A DNA stretch of 16,512 nucleotides from Actinomycetes bacterium (GCA_021849435.1 JAJZSX010000016.1:1-16512), one strand, 5' to 3'; shown: positions 7,715-15,273, counted from the first letter of the stretch. Notes: generated from the letters alone by a model not told the origin. Numbers and translations: made by a program.

Positions 7715-9129
7715 CGCGAGGTCACCACCTTTCGAACACGTGCTGCCAACCGGTCGATGTCGGCCTGCGTCGTGACCTCCGTCACCGAGACGAGTACGGA
7801 TTGTCCAAGGTCGACAAACTCCGACGTGAGATCCTTTCCGAGCAGGATGCCCTCATCAAGCAGAGCACTTGCCAAGTCGGTCACCGTAGGTCCGGACGGG
7901 TCGAGTTCAACGACGAATTCGCGGAAATGTGAGGAGCTGTAGTGACGAACGGTGATCCCCGGAATCTCATTCAAGACCTTCATCGCGTAACGGGTCCGAG
8001 CGAGGATGGTCTCGCCGAGCTCGGTCATACCCTGAGGGCCCATCAGGGCGAGGTAGACCCCTGCGGTAATGCCCCAGAGCGCGGCCGCCGTGCCGACCCA
8101 CTCCTTACCCCCTTCACGGATAGCGAAGGAGGTCCGTTCGTAAGCGACGTCTCCGAAGCCCAGTTCACCGCTCACGCTGGTCGGCGTAATCCCGAAAAGC
8201 CTCGAGGGTAGTTCCTCGACGAAGCGGGGATCGTCGGGGACGGCGATGTAGCCGGCCTGTCCACCCCCGAAGTGCTGGTGCATGCCGAGACTCTGGATGT
8301 CTCCGCAGACAATGTCGGCTCCGAGAGTCACGGGCGGCGCGAGCACACCGAGGGATATCGGATCAACACTCACCACGAGGAGTGACCCGTTGCTATGGAC
8401 GGCTTCCGCGATCTGGGCCAGGCCAGACTCCACCACGCCGAAGTAGTTGGGGCTCTGCACGAGGACCCCCGCTACGTCAGACGTGAGTGCCTCGCGCAGC
8501 ACCGCGACATCCAGGGTCCCGTCGATTGAATCCGCGGCGACGACGCGGACCTCAAGATCGGGCAGGAGGTAGTCGACAATCTTCGATCGCAAATCAGCAC
8601 CGGTCGTGCCCGCCACAAGGACCCGCGATCGCCGAGTGATTCGGGCGGACATGCGTAACGAAGTGGCTGCGGCCTGGAAGCCGTCGTAAACGGGAACGTT
8701 GACCACGTCCATCTCGAGAAGCTCGCCCATCTGGCTCGCGTATTCAAACAGAGACTGGAAACGACCGTGGTCTTCGTAAGGTTCGCCCGCGTAGGCCGTG
8801 AGGAATTCGCTCCGAGAGTTGACCTCGTCACACACGGCGGGAACGTGATGGTTGTAGCAACCGGCCCCAAGAAAGCTGAGCAGATCGCGCGTTGACGCGT
8901 TTCGATTCAGCAGACCCTCGACATGACGTACGAGCTCGGCCTCGGAACTAAAGGGTTCGGGTAGGTCGAGAAGACCCTTGACCCTCAACGCGCTGGGAAT
9001 GGAGGCGTAGATCTCCTCCGTGTCTCGAGCTCCGATCGCTTCGAGCATCCGTGCCCGGACCTCCGGCTCGGAGTTAGGTATATAGGGGTGTGCGCTCGCA
9101 GGTGGACCTCCTGCACGTGGTCGACTCAT
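7711..9129 (-). CDS. gcvPA: GcvPA-like: glycine dehydrogenase (decarboxylating) subunit 1 homologue
   Basis: A 472-residue homologue of the non-PLP-binding subunit of two-subunit glycine decarboxylase. The N-terminal AHPYIPNSEPEVRARML, the FLGAGCYNHHVPAV segment, SRSEFLTAYAGEPYE, QSLFEYASQMGELLEMD and VQSPNYFGVVE match the family in order and length. Departures from the classical subunit are clear: where I expect a DAQPFG...GGPHCGF segment there is DIQSLGMHQHFGGGQAGY, and the usual REQHIRR-KATSNIC stretch is replaced by RTSFAIREGGKEWVGT. This places it in a separate branch. The ATG at 9129 has AGGGAG 12 bases upstream; an in-frame TTG at 9135 has better spacing (6) and is a real alternative. 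The frame continues open to 9453, but that extension would run into the divergent SDR gene and is not expected. First gene of the four-gene operon; partner of the following GcvPB-like subunit. Confidence 0.88.
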   Translation of the reverse strand: MSRPRAGGPPASAHPYIPNSEPEVRARMLEAIGARDTEEIYASIPSALRVKGLLDLPEPFSSEAELVRHVEGLLNRNASTRDLLSFLGAGCYNHHVPAVCDEVNSRSEFLTAYAGEPYEDHGRFQSLFEYASQMGELLEMDVVNVPVYDGFQAAATSLRMSARITRRSRVLVAGTTGADLRSKIVDYLLPDLEVRVVAADSIDGTLDVAVLREALTSDVAGVLVQSPNYFGVVESGLAQIAEAVHSNGSLLVVSVDPISLGVLAPPVTLGADIVCGDIQSLGMHQHFGGGQAGYIAVPDDPRFVEELPSRLFGITPTSVSGELGFGDVAYERTSFAIREGGKEWVGTAAALWGITAGVYLALMGPQGMTELGETILARTRYAMKVLNEIPGITVRHYSSSHFREFVVELDPSGPTVTDLASALLDEGILLGKDLTSEFVDLGQSVLVSVTEVTTQADIDRLAARVRKVVTSR

Positions 9130-9135
9130 TGTCAA

Positions 9136-9226
9136 TTCGATCTCCCTGGATCCATCGCCACCGAAGGCGAACCTGAAATAGCGTCTTACAAACACTACAC
9201 TAGAAGCAAATGAAGGTAGAGATGTA
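9136..9226. promoter_or_regulatory. Divergent promoter region between GcvPA-like and SDR genes
   Basis: The space between divergent starts is only about 95 bases, so promoters in both directions must overlap. It turns AT-rich from 9174. On the plus strand TACACT (9196-9201) is a plausible -10 box about 25 bases before the ATG at 9227, with AGGTAGAG acting as ribosome site. On the minus strand TAGTGT (9202-9197) is a TANNNT-type -10 candidate at the same place. Neither has a good -35. Shared control of the two transcription units is likely but unproven. Confidence 0.4.
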
Positions 9227-10003
9227 ATGACTATTCGAAACGACGGGGACACTGTCGGGAACACAGTGGCGGTGGTGACCGGAGCGGCCCAGGGCATTGG
9301 CGCCGCCATCACGGAGGAACTCTGCGAACGTGGTTTCCGGGTCGTGGCACTCGACCGCCAGAGTACGTATCCCGAAGCGCTGACATCCGCAATCTCACGC
9401 GGCCGCGTCCTCCCCCTCGTCGCCGACGTCACCTCGCGAGACGACGTGGCCACTTCAATGGAGCGAGCGCGTCAAGAGTTCGGGCGTCTCGACGTGGTGG
9501 TTGCCAACGCCGGATTCTTCCGTCCGTCTCCTTTTCTGGACGTCGACGAGCCGACCTGGGAACGTCACCTCGCCGTCAACCTGACCGGTGTCTTCAACGT
9601 CTGTCAGTTAGGTGCCCGCCTGATGGTCGCCGCAGGTCGACCCGGGTCGATTGTGGTCGTCACGTCGATCGCTGCGGAGATTCCTTCTCGCGGCACAGCG
9701 CCCTACGTAGCCTCCAAGGGTGGGGCACAGATGCTGGCCGAAGCAATGGCATGGGAGCTTGGTGACCGTGGTATCCGTGTGAACTGCGTAGCACCCGGCA
9801 TCGTCGATACTCCACTCAACGCCGACTACCTCGTGGACGAGGCGGCCCGAGCCCGTATAGGCGCCCAGGTGCCTCTCGGGCGAGTGGCGACGCCGGGCGA
9901 CGTGGCGCATGCCGTGGCGTACCTGGCCGGTGACGAATCGGAGTACGTCACTGGAGTGACGATTCGCGTTGACGGCGGTCGCTTCCTCGGGTGGGTTCCG
10001 TAG
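9227..10003 (+). CDS. SDR-family NAD(P)-dependent oxidoreductase
   Basis: A 258-residue classical short-chain dehydrogenase. It has TGAAQGIG (18-25), an acidic residue after strand two (ALDRQ, Asp43) favouring NAD, ANAG (93-96), catalytic Ser at about 147 (VVTSIAAE), YVASK with Tyr160/Lys164, and the C-terminal YVTGVTIRVDGG. It is a second SDR in the same cluster but not a close copy of the one at 4219-4980. It stands alone on the plus strand, divergent from the GcvPA-like gene and converging on the M20 gene with 12 bases between stops. The ATG is supported by AGGTAGAG a few bases upstream. Likely role: oxidation of a hydroxy intermediate or reduction of an aldehyde or ketone of the cluster's pathway; substrate unknown. 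Confidence 0.92.
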   Translation: MTIRNDGDTVGNTVAVVTGAAQGIGAAITEELCERGFRVVALDRQSTYPEALTSAISRGRVLPLVADVTSRDDVATSMERARQEFGRLDVVVANAGFFRPSPFLDVDEPTWERHLAVNLTGVFNVCQLGARLMVAAGRPGSIVVVTSIAAEIPSRGTAPYVASKGGAQMLAEAMAWELGDRGIRVNCVAPGIVDTPLNADYLVDEAARARIGAQVPLGRVATPGDVAHAVAYLAGDESEYVTGVTIRVDGGRFLGWVP

Positions 10004-10015
10004 TCTCGCACAACG

Positions 10016-11236
10016 TCACAGCGACGTGACTGCCCCCGACCACGCCGCGAGCATTGCCCGTGCGGTGAGTGCGATCGCTCCTTCATCCGGAAGGAATCGC
10101 GCATGGTGGAGACCAGGCTCGTGGTCACCCTCATCGAGAGTCCCTGACTCACCGTCGAGAGTGCCACAGTGGCCCTCGACTCCCACGAACATCATCAGGC
10201 TCGGGCTGCGGTTCCCGTAGAAGGAGAAGTCGTCCGCCCCGCACGAGCGCATCGGCTCGGCCGTGCGAAGACCGAAGTGGGTGAGCCACGGTTCGACCGC
10301 TGCGACCAAGTCGGAATCGTTGACCAGAACGGGGTCACCTTCTTCGACGTCCACGCGAGCCTCACAGCCATAGGCGGCGGCAACGGATTGCGCCGCCGTC
10401 GTCATCAACTCGAGTGCGGTAGCGCGGTCGCCACGATCGAGGAGACGCAGCGTCCCGTGGGCTTCGGCGTAATCCGGAATGACATTCGCGGCCGTACCAG
10501 CGTTAAGACGTGTGACCGAGAGGACGGCGGGGTGCATCGGGTCGAGACGGCGGCTAATGATGTGTTGAAGGGAGACGACGATCTGACTCAGCGCGAGAAC
10601 GGGATCATGAGTTCGGTGAGGGTAGCCACCATGCCCCCCAAATCCAGTGACCACGATCGTGAAGGAATCAGCCCCGGCGTTGATCGCTCCATTGCCAGTG
10701 GTCACGACACCCCAGGGCACGCGGGAGTGGACGTGAGCGGCGGCCACGGCACGAATCTGATGGGCATCGAGTTGCCCAGACTCGATGACACTGCGGGCAC
10801 CCGACGGACTCGTCTCCTCACTCGGCTGGAAGATGGCGACGAGTGCGGCCGGCGGGTCACAGGTCGACGCCGTTGCGGCAAAAGCTCGGACAAGCAAAGT
10901 GAGGGCGGCGACGTGGACATCGTGTCCACAGGCGTGCATGGCACCGTTCGTCGACGCAAAAGGACTACCCGACCGTTCGACTATCGGAAGGGCGTCGAGT
11001 TCCGCTCGCAGGGCGATGGCCGGGAGACTCATGTCGCCGACTCGAACGAGGAGACCGGTTCCGGCCACCTGCTCGACTGTGAGAGGGGCGAGCGCCTCGG
11101 TGACGGCCGACGCAGTCTTCTCCTCGGCCCAGGCGAGTTCGGGTTGGAGGTGGATCCTCCGGCGTAGGGCAATGGCGTCCGCTTCGTGTGCGTCGAGGCT
11201 CTGACGCACGTTCTCCACGAACTCCTCGAGTGACAC
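10016..11236 (-). CDS. M20D-family amidohydrolase (hippurate / N-acyl amino acid hydrolase-like)
   Basis: A metal-dependent hydrolase of about 406 residues that typically cleaves N-acyl amino acids such as hippurate, indole-acetyl amino acids or N-acetyl amino acids. Metal-site motifs are visible: MHACGHD (100-106), the catalytic FQPSEET (136-142), AAHVHSR around 167-172 and the late HHARFLPDE. The lid domain includes GFGGHGGYPH and ANVIPD. RAELDALPI stands where many family members have RADMDALPI. The GTG at 11236 is preferred because AGGAAAGGG lies directly before it and it follows the upstream stop by 10 bases; an ATG at 11260 would overlap the previous gene by 14 bases without a ribosome site. 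Last gene of the rpiR-type operon. It could release the amino acid (perhaps glycine from a glycine conjugate) used by the other enzymes, which is inference. Confidence 0.9.
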   Translation of the reverse strand: MSLEEFVENVRQSLDAHEADAIALRRRIHLQPELAWAEEKTASAVTEALAPLTVEQVAGTGLLVRVGDMSLPAIALRAELDALPIVERSGSPFASTNGAMHACGHDVHVAALTLLVRAFAATASTCDPPAALVAIFQPSEETSPSGARSVIESGQLDAHQIRAVAAAHVHSRVPWGVVTTGNGAINAGADSFTIVVTGFGGHGGYPHRTHDPVLALSQIVVSLQHIISRRLDPMHPAVLSVTRLNAGTAANVIPDYAEAHGTLRLLDRGDRATALELMTTAAQSVAAAYGCEARVDVEEGDPVLVNDSDLVAAVEPWLTHFGLRTAEPMRSCGADDFSFYGNRSPSLMMFVGVEGHCGTLDGESGTLDEGDHEPGLHHARFLPDEGAIALTARAMLAAWSGAVTSL

Positions 11237-11246
11237 CCGCCCTTTC

Positions 11247-12395
11247 CTACCCCTCGACATTTAGGGTTCCGTAGATTCGGCGCGCATTCCCCGCCAGGAT
11301 CATCGCCTCGATCCGGTCGGCGTCTGGCTCGGTGCAGTCACCGGTCGCTATCCATGAGGAGAGTGCCTGACGCAGTCCTCGCCGAAACAACGCGGTGCCC
11401 ACGACGTAGAGCTCTGGCAGAGCGTAGGCATCAGTGCTGAAGAGGATCTTGTGGAAGGAGGAGAGTTCGAGAGAGTGGGATATCACGCGATGACTCTCAG
11501 CACCGGTGTAGTGAACGATCGATCCGACGTCGAAGTACACATTCGGGAAGACGGCCGCCAAATACCCGGCCTCGCGCTCGTACGGATAGCAATGAAGAAG
11601 GGTTATTGGAACATCGCGGTCAAGAGTGGCCCGGATAAACCGGGTCATGAGAAGGGGGTTGCAACGGTGAAGCTCCAGGTCACCGTCGCCGTAGCCGACG
11701 TGGAACTGAATCGGCAAACTCCCTTCGGAGGCCACATCGATGGCCGTCCACAACAGCCATCGAAGAATGATGGGCTCGGTCACCCGTGACCGGTCGCCAG
11801 AGGAGAACCATCGGTCGATTGAGGTAAGCGCCTCCTCGTCGCCAGGTCGCTCAGGCTCGAAATCAAGCCCGTGACGGTACGCGATGATCGTCTTGAACCC
11901 TACCGAGTCTCGCGACTCCCTTCGTAAGGCATCGGGGTAGTTCGCGAGAAACTCGGTCGCACCGATCCCGGTTGTCGCCAATCGTTCGGCCACCGCTTCA
12001 ATCCGGCAAATCTCTGCGACGTGGGCTCCGGTCGTGGCGCCCATCTCGTCCGGCGAGAGAAGCATCGACGACGTGAATCCCGTGTCAACCAGGAGTTCGG
12101 TAATACCTGTCGCTTCCATGAGGCGCCGATTGACATCGGCTGCTCCCAGCTCGAGACGTCGCGCCATGTACCGTTCGGCCGGGGCCATGGGCTCAAGGTC
12201 GAGAAGGGGGCTACACCACCGTCGAACGGCGAGGCCCATCGGACTATCGAAGTGGCTGGTTCCTCCGGGAGCGGGCCAGAACGACTCCGTGATGAACATC
12301 TCGAACGCGGGTCGATCGAGGTCGTCACGAACGACCCCGTGGCAATGGTGGTCAATGAGTTCCGTATCGGTCAGTCCCAGCCATTCCAGAGACAC
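11247..12395 (-). CDS. FluG-type amidohydrolase (metal-dependent hydrolase)
   Basis: A 382-residue TIM-barrel amidohydrolase resembling the N-terminal domain of fungal FluG and plant nodulin/GS fusion proteins. It has the metal motif LIDHHCHG (13-20), a second histidine in PIQFHVGYGDGD, a third in TLLHCYPYEREAGYL, and the late Asp in FSTDAYALPELYVVG. Length fits the single domain. The start is a GTG at 12395 with a perfect AGGAGG 7 bases upstream; that site overlaps the TAG stop of the GS-like gene (TAGGAGG), indicating coupled translation. Standing directly after a glutamine-synthetase-like gene, it reproduces the FluG domain pair as two separate genes in reverse order. Probable role is hydrolysis of an amide or gamma-glutamyl compound made or used by that ligase. 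The reaction of bacterial members is poorly established. Confidence 0.86.
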   Translation of the reverse strand: MSLEWLGLTDTELIDHHCHGVVRDDLDRPAFEMFITESFWPAPGGTSHFDSPMGLAVRRWCSPLLDLEPMAPAERYMARRLELGAADVNRRLMEATGITELLVDTGFTSSMLLSPDEMGATTGAHVAEICRIEAVAERLATTGIGATEFLANYPDALRRESRDSVGFKTIIAYRHGLDFEPERPGDEEALTSIDRWFSSGDRSRVTEPIILRWLLWTAIDVASEGSLPIQFHVGYGDGDLELHRCNPLLMTRFIRATLDRDVPITLLHCYPYEREAGYLAAVFPNVYFDVGSIVHYTGAESHRVISHSLELSSFHKILFSTDAYALPELYVVGTALFRRGLRQALSSWIATGDCTEPDADRIEAMILAGNARRIYGTLNVEG

Positions 12396-12406
12396 TGAAG
12401 ATCCTC

Positions 12407-13729
12407 CTAGTAGAGATTGGCGTAGGTGTGGCAGATCTCAGCTGCGGTCGCCCCGTAGAGGGTAGAGACCTCTCGCTGCTTCAAAGCCCGGTAGGTCGTC
12501 CGAAGATCACTACTGAGCCACTCGGCGAACATCGGTTCAGCTTCGAAAGCGTCAATCGCCTCGGTGAGAGAGGTGGGTATCGTTTCGATCTCGCTGGCGG
12601 CGATCTCGTCGGCACTCAGCACGTCGATATCGTCCATCATGATGTGGGGGGTGTCCAGCCCGCGGCGCAGGCCGTCGAGACCCGACGCAAGGATCGCCGT
12701 AAGAACGAGCCACGAGTTCGCCGTGGCGTCCGCAGCACGGAACTCCAGGTTGTACTGGTGGTCGATGCGATCAGTGCCGACAGTGGGACAGATTCGCAAC
12801 ATCGCTTCACGATTCCTGAGTCCCAGGACCGCGCGACCGGCGCTCCACGTGTGTGGGCGCATCCGCAGGTAGGAGACAACGCTCGGCGCCGTGAGTGCAC
12901 AGACCGCCTTGGCGTGACGAAGAATACCTCCCGCGAATGAGCCACCAACCTCGCTCAACTGCGCAGGACGAGAGGCGTCGAAAAGAACCGGCCGCCCGCT
13001 TTCGTCACGGAAGCTGAAGTGAACGTGAACCCCGTTCCCAATCGCATGAGGACTGACGAGTGGGCTGAAGGAAGCCCGCATGCCCTGGCGTCGTGCCAGA
13101 TCGCGCACGACTTCCCTCAAGAGAATCGCTCGGTCGGCCGCGACGATTCCTTCGGCGGGCACGAGGGTGATCTCGAACTGATTCCGCCCGAACTCGGCGA
13201 GCCAGGTGTCGGGCTCGAAACCGGCGCCGGCGAGGGAGGACCAGAGCCGCGAGCCGAATGGCTCGTAGTACTGCAATGCGGCGACGCTGAACGAAGGACC
13301 TCCACGTGGCATCGGGGTCCAGTCCTGGTCGAGGAGAGTGAACTCGTGCTCGAAGCTCGAGTGCATCGTCAACCCGAACTCCTCCTTCAGGGCGGTCAGG
13401 ACCCGCTTCAGCGAATCGCGGGGGCAGGACGACCAGGGCGTCAGGTCCGTGTTGACGATATCGGCCAACAGGACCTGGAATCCTGAGTGACCCTCCGCCC
13501 CCTCAAGCTGGATGGAGGCCGAGGTGTCTGGACGAAGTCGAAGATCACCCGTCGACCCGAAGACGTTCGGCTCCTCGAGTTCCCCGAATGCCGAAATGGC
13601 GAGATTCGCCGGTACCCAGCCAACACCACTTCCGAGACGATGCTCCAACTGCTCCGATGAGAACGCACGACCTCGAACCTGGCCGACCAGGTCGGCCGTT
13701 GTCACCAGGACCAGATCCTCATTCCTCAT
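12407..13729 (-). CDS. Glutamine-synthetase-like ligase (gamma-glutamyl amide synthetase type)
   Basis: A 440-residue protein of the glutamine synthetase superfamily. Recognisable elements are FEHEF (126-130, metal-binding Glu), EFGRNQFEI (179-187), GNGVHVHFS (231-239), RMRPHTWSAGRAVLGLRNREAMLR and YNLEFRAADATANSWL. No KxxxLYxLPPEE adenylylation site is seen, so the usual control of housekeeping GlnA is missing. The lysine-proline expected just before GNG.HVH in most GS is absent (SPLVSPHAIGNG). These traits point to a catabolic gamma-glutamylation enzyme acting on an amine, as in polyamine, ethanolamide or isopropylamine pathways, or to a FluG-type partner of the downstream amidohydrolase. 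The ATG is preceded by AGGAGGCGGAG and overlaps the regulator's stop by 4 bases (13726-13729). Substrate is not predictable. Confidence 0.88.
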   Translation of the reverse strand: MRNEDLVLVTTADLVGQVRGRAFSSEQLEHRLGSGVGWVPANLAISAFGELEEPNVFGSTGDLRLRPDTSASIQLEGAEGHSGFQVLLADIVNTDLTPWSSCPRDSLKRVLTALKEEFGLTMHSSFEHEFTLLDQDWTPMPRGGPSFSVAALQYYEPFGSRLWSSLAGAGFEPDTWLAEFGRNQFEITLVPAEGIVAADRAILLREVVRDLARRQGMRASFSPLVSPHAIGNGVHVHFSFRDESGRPVLFDASRPAQLSEVGGSFAGGILRHAKAVCALTAPSVVSYLRMRPHTWSAGRAVLGLRNREAMLRICPTVGTDRIDHQYNLEFRAADATANSWLVLTAILASGLDGLRRGLDTPHIMMDDIDVLSADEIAASEIETIPTSLTEAIDAFEAEPMFAEWLSSDLRTTYRALKQREVSTLYGATAAEICHTYANLY

Positions 13730-14667
13730 CTCTCCGCCTCCTCATTCGACATTTCGCCCCAACGGACGACGCCTCTCTCCGTAATGCGCTCGTACTCGGC
13801 GATCCGCTGACGCCCAGGCTCGCCGATGGCACCGACGAGTCCCGCAATGGTGGCTTCCACGACCGCGAGCGCCGGCACCAGTGTTTCAAATGGAGTGGGT
13901 GATTCAACGACCGTGGGCAGGACTACTTGGGCGACTTCGGCCACCGGCGAGAGCCACCTATCGGTGAAGAGGATGATGGAGGCACCCGCCGCAGCCACGG
14001 CACGAGCTCCCTCGATTGTGGTCATCTGGTATCGGCGGAAGTCAAAGACGACAAAGACGTCGCGTCGGCCCGCGTCGAGGATGGCGGCGGCCCACGTACT
14101 CTCCTCGTGGCCAACTAGGTACGTCTGCGATCGGAGCTGCTGCAGGTGGAGGTGGAGGTATCGAGCGAGGACATGGCTGTAGCGCCCTCCGACAATCCAG
14201 ACCCTCTTTCGCGGATCGGCCAACAAGTTCACGGCGGCGTGAAACTCGCTCGGGGGCAGAGAGTCGAACGTTTTCTGGACGTCATCGACGAAGAACGCGC
14301 TATGGCGGCCCAAGATTTCGTCCAATTCACTGATCGGGGTTGTCGCCCCGTATCGCATCGCTGGCGACGCCATGCGAGAGTCCAGTTCAGCTCGAACGGC
14401 CGCCTGGAACTCGATGAAGCTGTCAAAACCCAGCCGGTTAACGAAGCGGATGACCGTGGGTCCGCTGACGTCGGCCAGCTTCGCAATCTTCGCGATTGTT
14501 TCGAGCCCGATCGTCGGGGTGTTGGTCAGAATGACTCGCGCCACTTTGCGCTCCGCCGTACTGAACTGGTCCATCTTCTGGCGCAACTCATCCCAGATAG
14601 ACAGCGGGATCGGTCGGTCCGTTGCCGCGCCGGGTCCTTTGTTAACCTTCGACGGGCTCTTACTCAT
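13726..14667 (-). CDS. RpiR/MurR-family transcriptional regulator with SIS domain
   Basis: A 313-residue regulator: an N-terminal RpiR helix-turn-helix domain (about 22-100; AERKVARVILTN, IAKLADVSGPTVIRFVNRLG, FDSFIEFQAAVRAEL) and a C-terminal SIS ligand-binding domain (about 130-280; VWIVGGRYSHVLARYLHLHL, DVFVVFDFRRYQ, ASIILFTDR). SIS domains usually bind phosphosugars, but relatives near amino-acid catabolic genes exist, so the ligand may differ. The ATG at 14667 is chosen as the first residue of a normal family N-terminus; the frame stays open to 15114 and offers ATGs at 14679 and 14688. No ribosome site precedes 14667, and a TATGTA about 7 bases upstream would give a leaderless message. 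First gene of the operon with the GS-like, FluG-type and M20 genes, overlapping the next start by 4 bases; probably regulates this cluster and itself. Confidence 0.92.
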   Translation of the reverse strand: MSKSPSKVNKGPGAATDRPIPLSIWDELRQKMDQFSTAERKVARVILTNTPTIGLETIAKIAKLADVSGPTVIRFVNRLGFDSFIEFQAAVRAELDSRMASPAMRYGATTPISELDEILGRHSAFFVDDVQKTFDSLPPSEFHAAVNLLADPRKRVWIVGGRYSHVLARYLHLHLQQLRSQTYLVGHEESTWAAAILDAGRRDVFVVFDFRRYQMTTIEGARAVAAAGASIILFTDRWLSPVAEVAQVVLPTVVESPTPFETLVPALAVVEATIAGLVGAIGEPGRQRIAEYERITERGVVRWGEMSNEEAER

Positions 14668-14708
14668 ATAGCAATACATACTACACATCGCCCAGAGTTT
14701 AAGAGATT

Positions 14709-14724
14709 CGGAATATTCATTCCG
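14709..14724. promoter_or_regulatory. Inverted repeat upstream of the RpiR gene, candidate operator
   Basis: CGGAAT-ATTC-ATTCCG has perfect 6-base arms around a 4-base spacer, and GAATATTC within it is a palindrome by itself. It lies 42 bases upstream of the ATG at 14667. A weak promoter (TTAAAC about 16 bases before TATGTA) could lie between it and the start. Its position fits autoregulation by the RpiR-type protein; no other copy was noticed at the other two divergent regions. Confidence 0.45.
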
Positions 14725-15057
14725 ACCGCCCGACAGCCTTGAATCGGCCACCGACCTCAGAATCTCCCCAAGTCCGGGCCGGGAGCCTCGCAAGCACATC
14801 GATCGATCTGGTCCCGCGCCCGACGCAAAGACCTCTCCCCTGGTCACACCGACACGCGATCGACTCGCGGCACTCAGTGTCGCCGTCAGCGGGACCTGGG
14901 TGACCTCCGGCCTCGTCATCAAGAGTCCTTCACGGTGCGGTGCTGAGCTTCGTCCGTGACTCGTCACAGCGCTGATGCGTCGAGAGGCCAAGCCCGGAGG
15001 TACAGGAGTCGTTCTTACGTGATCTGACACCACCGCCACCCGGACGAGGCCGTAGGG

Positions 15058-15270
15058 TTGTCCCACCTGGGGGTGAGAGTGAACGACGAGATCGATCTGG
15101 CAGTTTCCGCGCACGGGTACGTGCGATCCGAGGAGTTGCCGACTACCTTCGCGGGCGCTGCGGAACGACTCCGACTCAACGAAGGTTGGCCCGACCCGCT
15201 ACTGGACGGCGAGCGAGTCCTTCGTGCCGACCTCGCCCTCCTAGGTGCGTGGGTCAGAATCCGCCACTGA
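15058..15270 (+). CDS. Possible small hypothetical protein or remnant
   Basis: A 70-residue frame starting at TTG (or a GTG a few codons later), reading through DEIDLAVSAHGYVRSEELPT and ending with LLGAWVRIRH. Codon use is compatible with coding and the product has ordinary, non-repetitive composition, but there is no ribosome site, no recognised domain, and its stop lies inside an inverted repeat (15251-15273). It may be a random frame or the end of a broken gene next to the insertion element. Confidence 0.15.
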   Translation: MSHLGVRVNDEIDLAVSAHGYVRSEELPTTFAGAAERLRLNEGWPDPLLDGERVLRADLALLGAWVRIRH

Positions 15271-15273
15271 CCC
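15251..15273. repeat. Inverted repeat close upstream of the transposase gene
   Basis: GGGTCAG and CTGACCC (7-base arms, 9-base spacer) lie 24 bases before the transposase ATG. The place fits either the left end region of the insertion element or a transposase-binding/promoter site. Without the right end outside the window, the true terminal repeat cannot be fixed. Confidence 0.4.

Noticed and set aside
9130..9453. N-terminal extension of the GcvPA-like gene (108 residues)
   Set aside because: It covers the divergent promoter region and the start of the SDR on the other strand; the family N-terminus begins at AHPYIPN just after the ATG at 9129.
10004..10015. Terminator between the convergent SDR and M20 genes
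   Set aside because: Only 12 bases separate the stops and no hairpin with a T-run is present there.
10169..11167. 332-residue plus-strand open frame
   Set aside because: Antisense shadow of the M20D gene, which has all metal-site motifs; the shadow product shows no recognisable family.
14668..15114. N-terminal extension of the RpiR gene (149 residues)
   Set aside because: The extension has no domain, crosses an AT-rich promoter-like stretch and the inverted repeat, and RpiR proteins normally start shortly before the helix-turn-helix domain.
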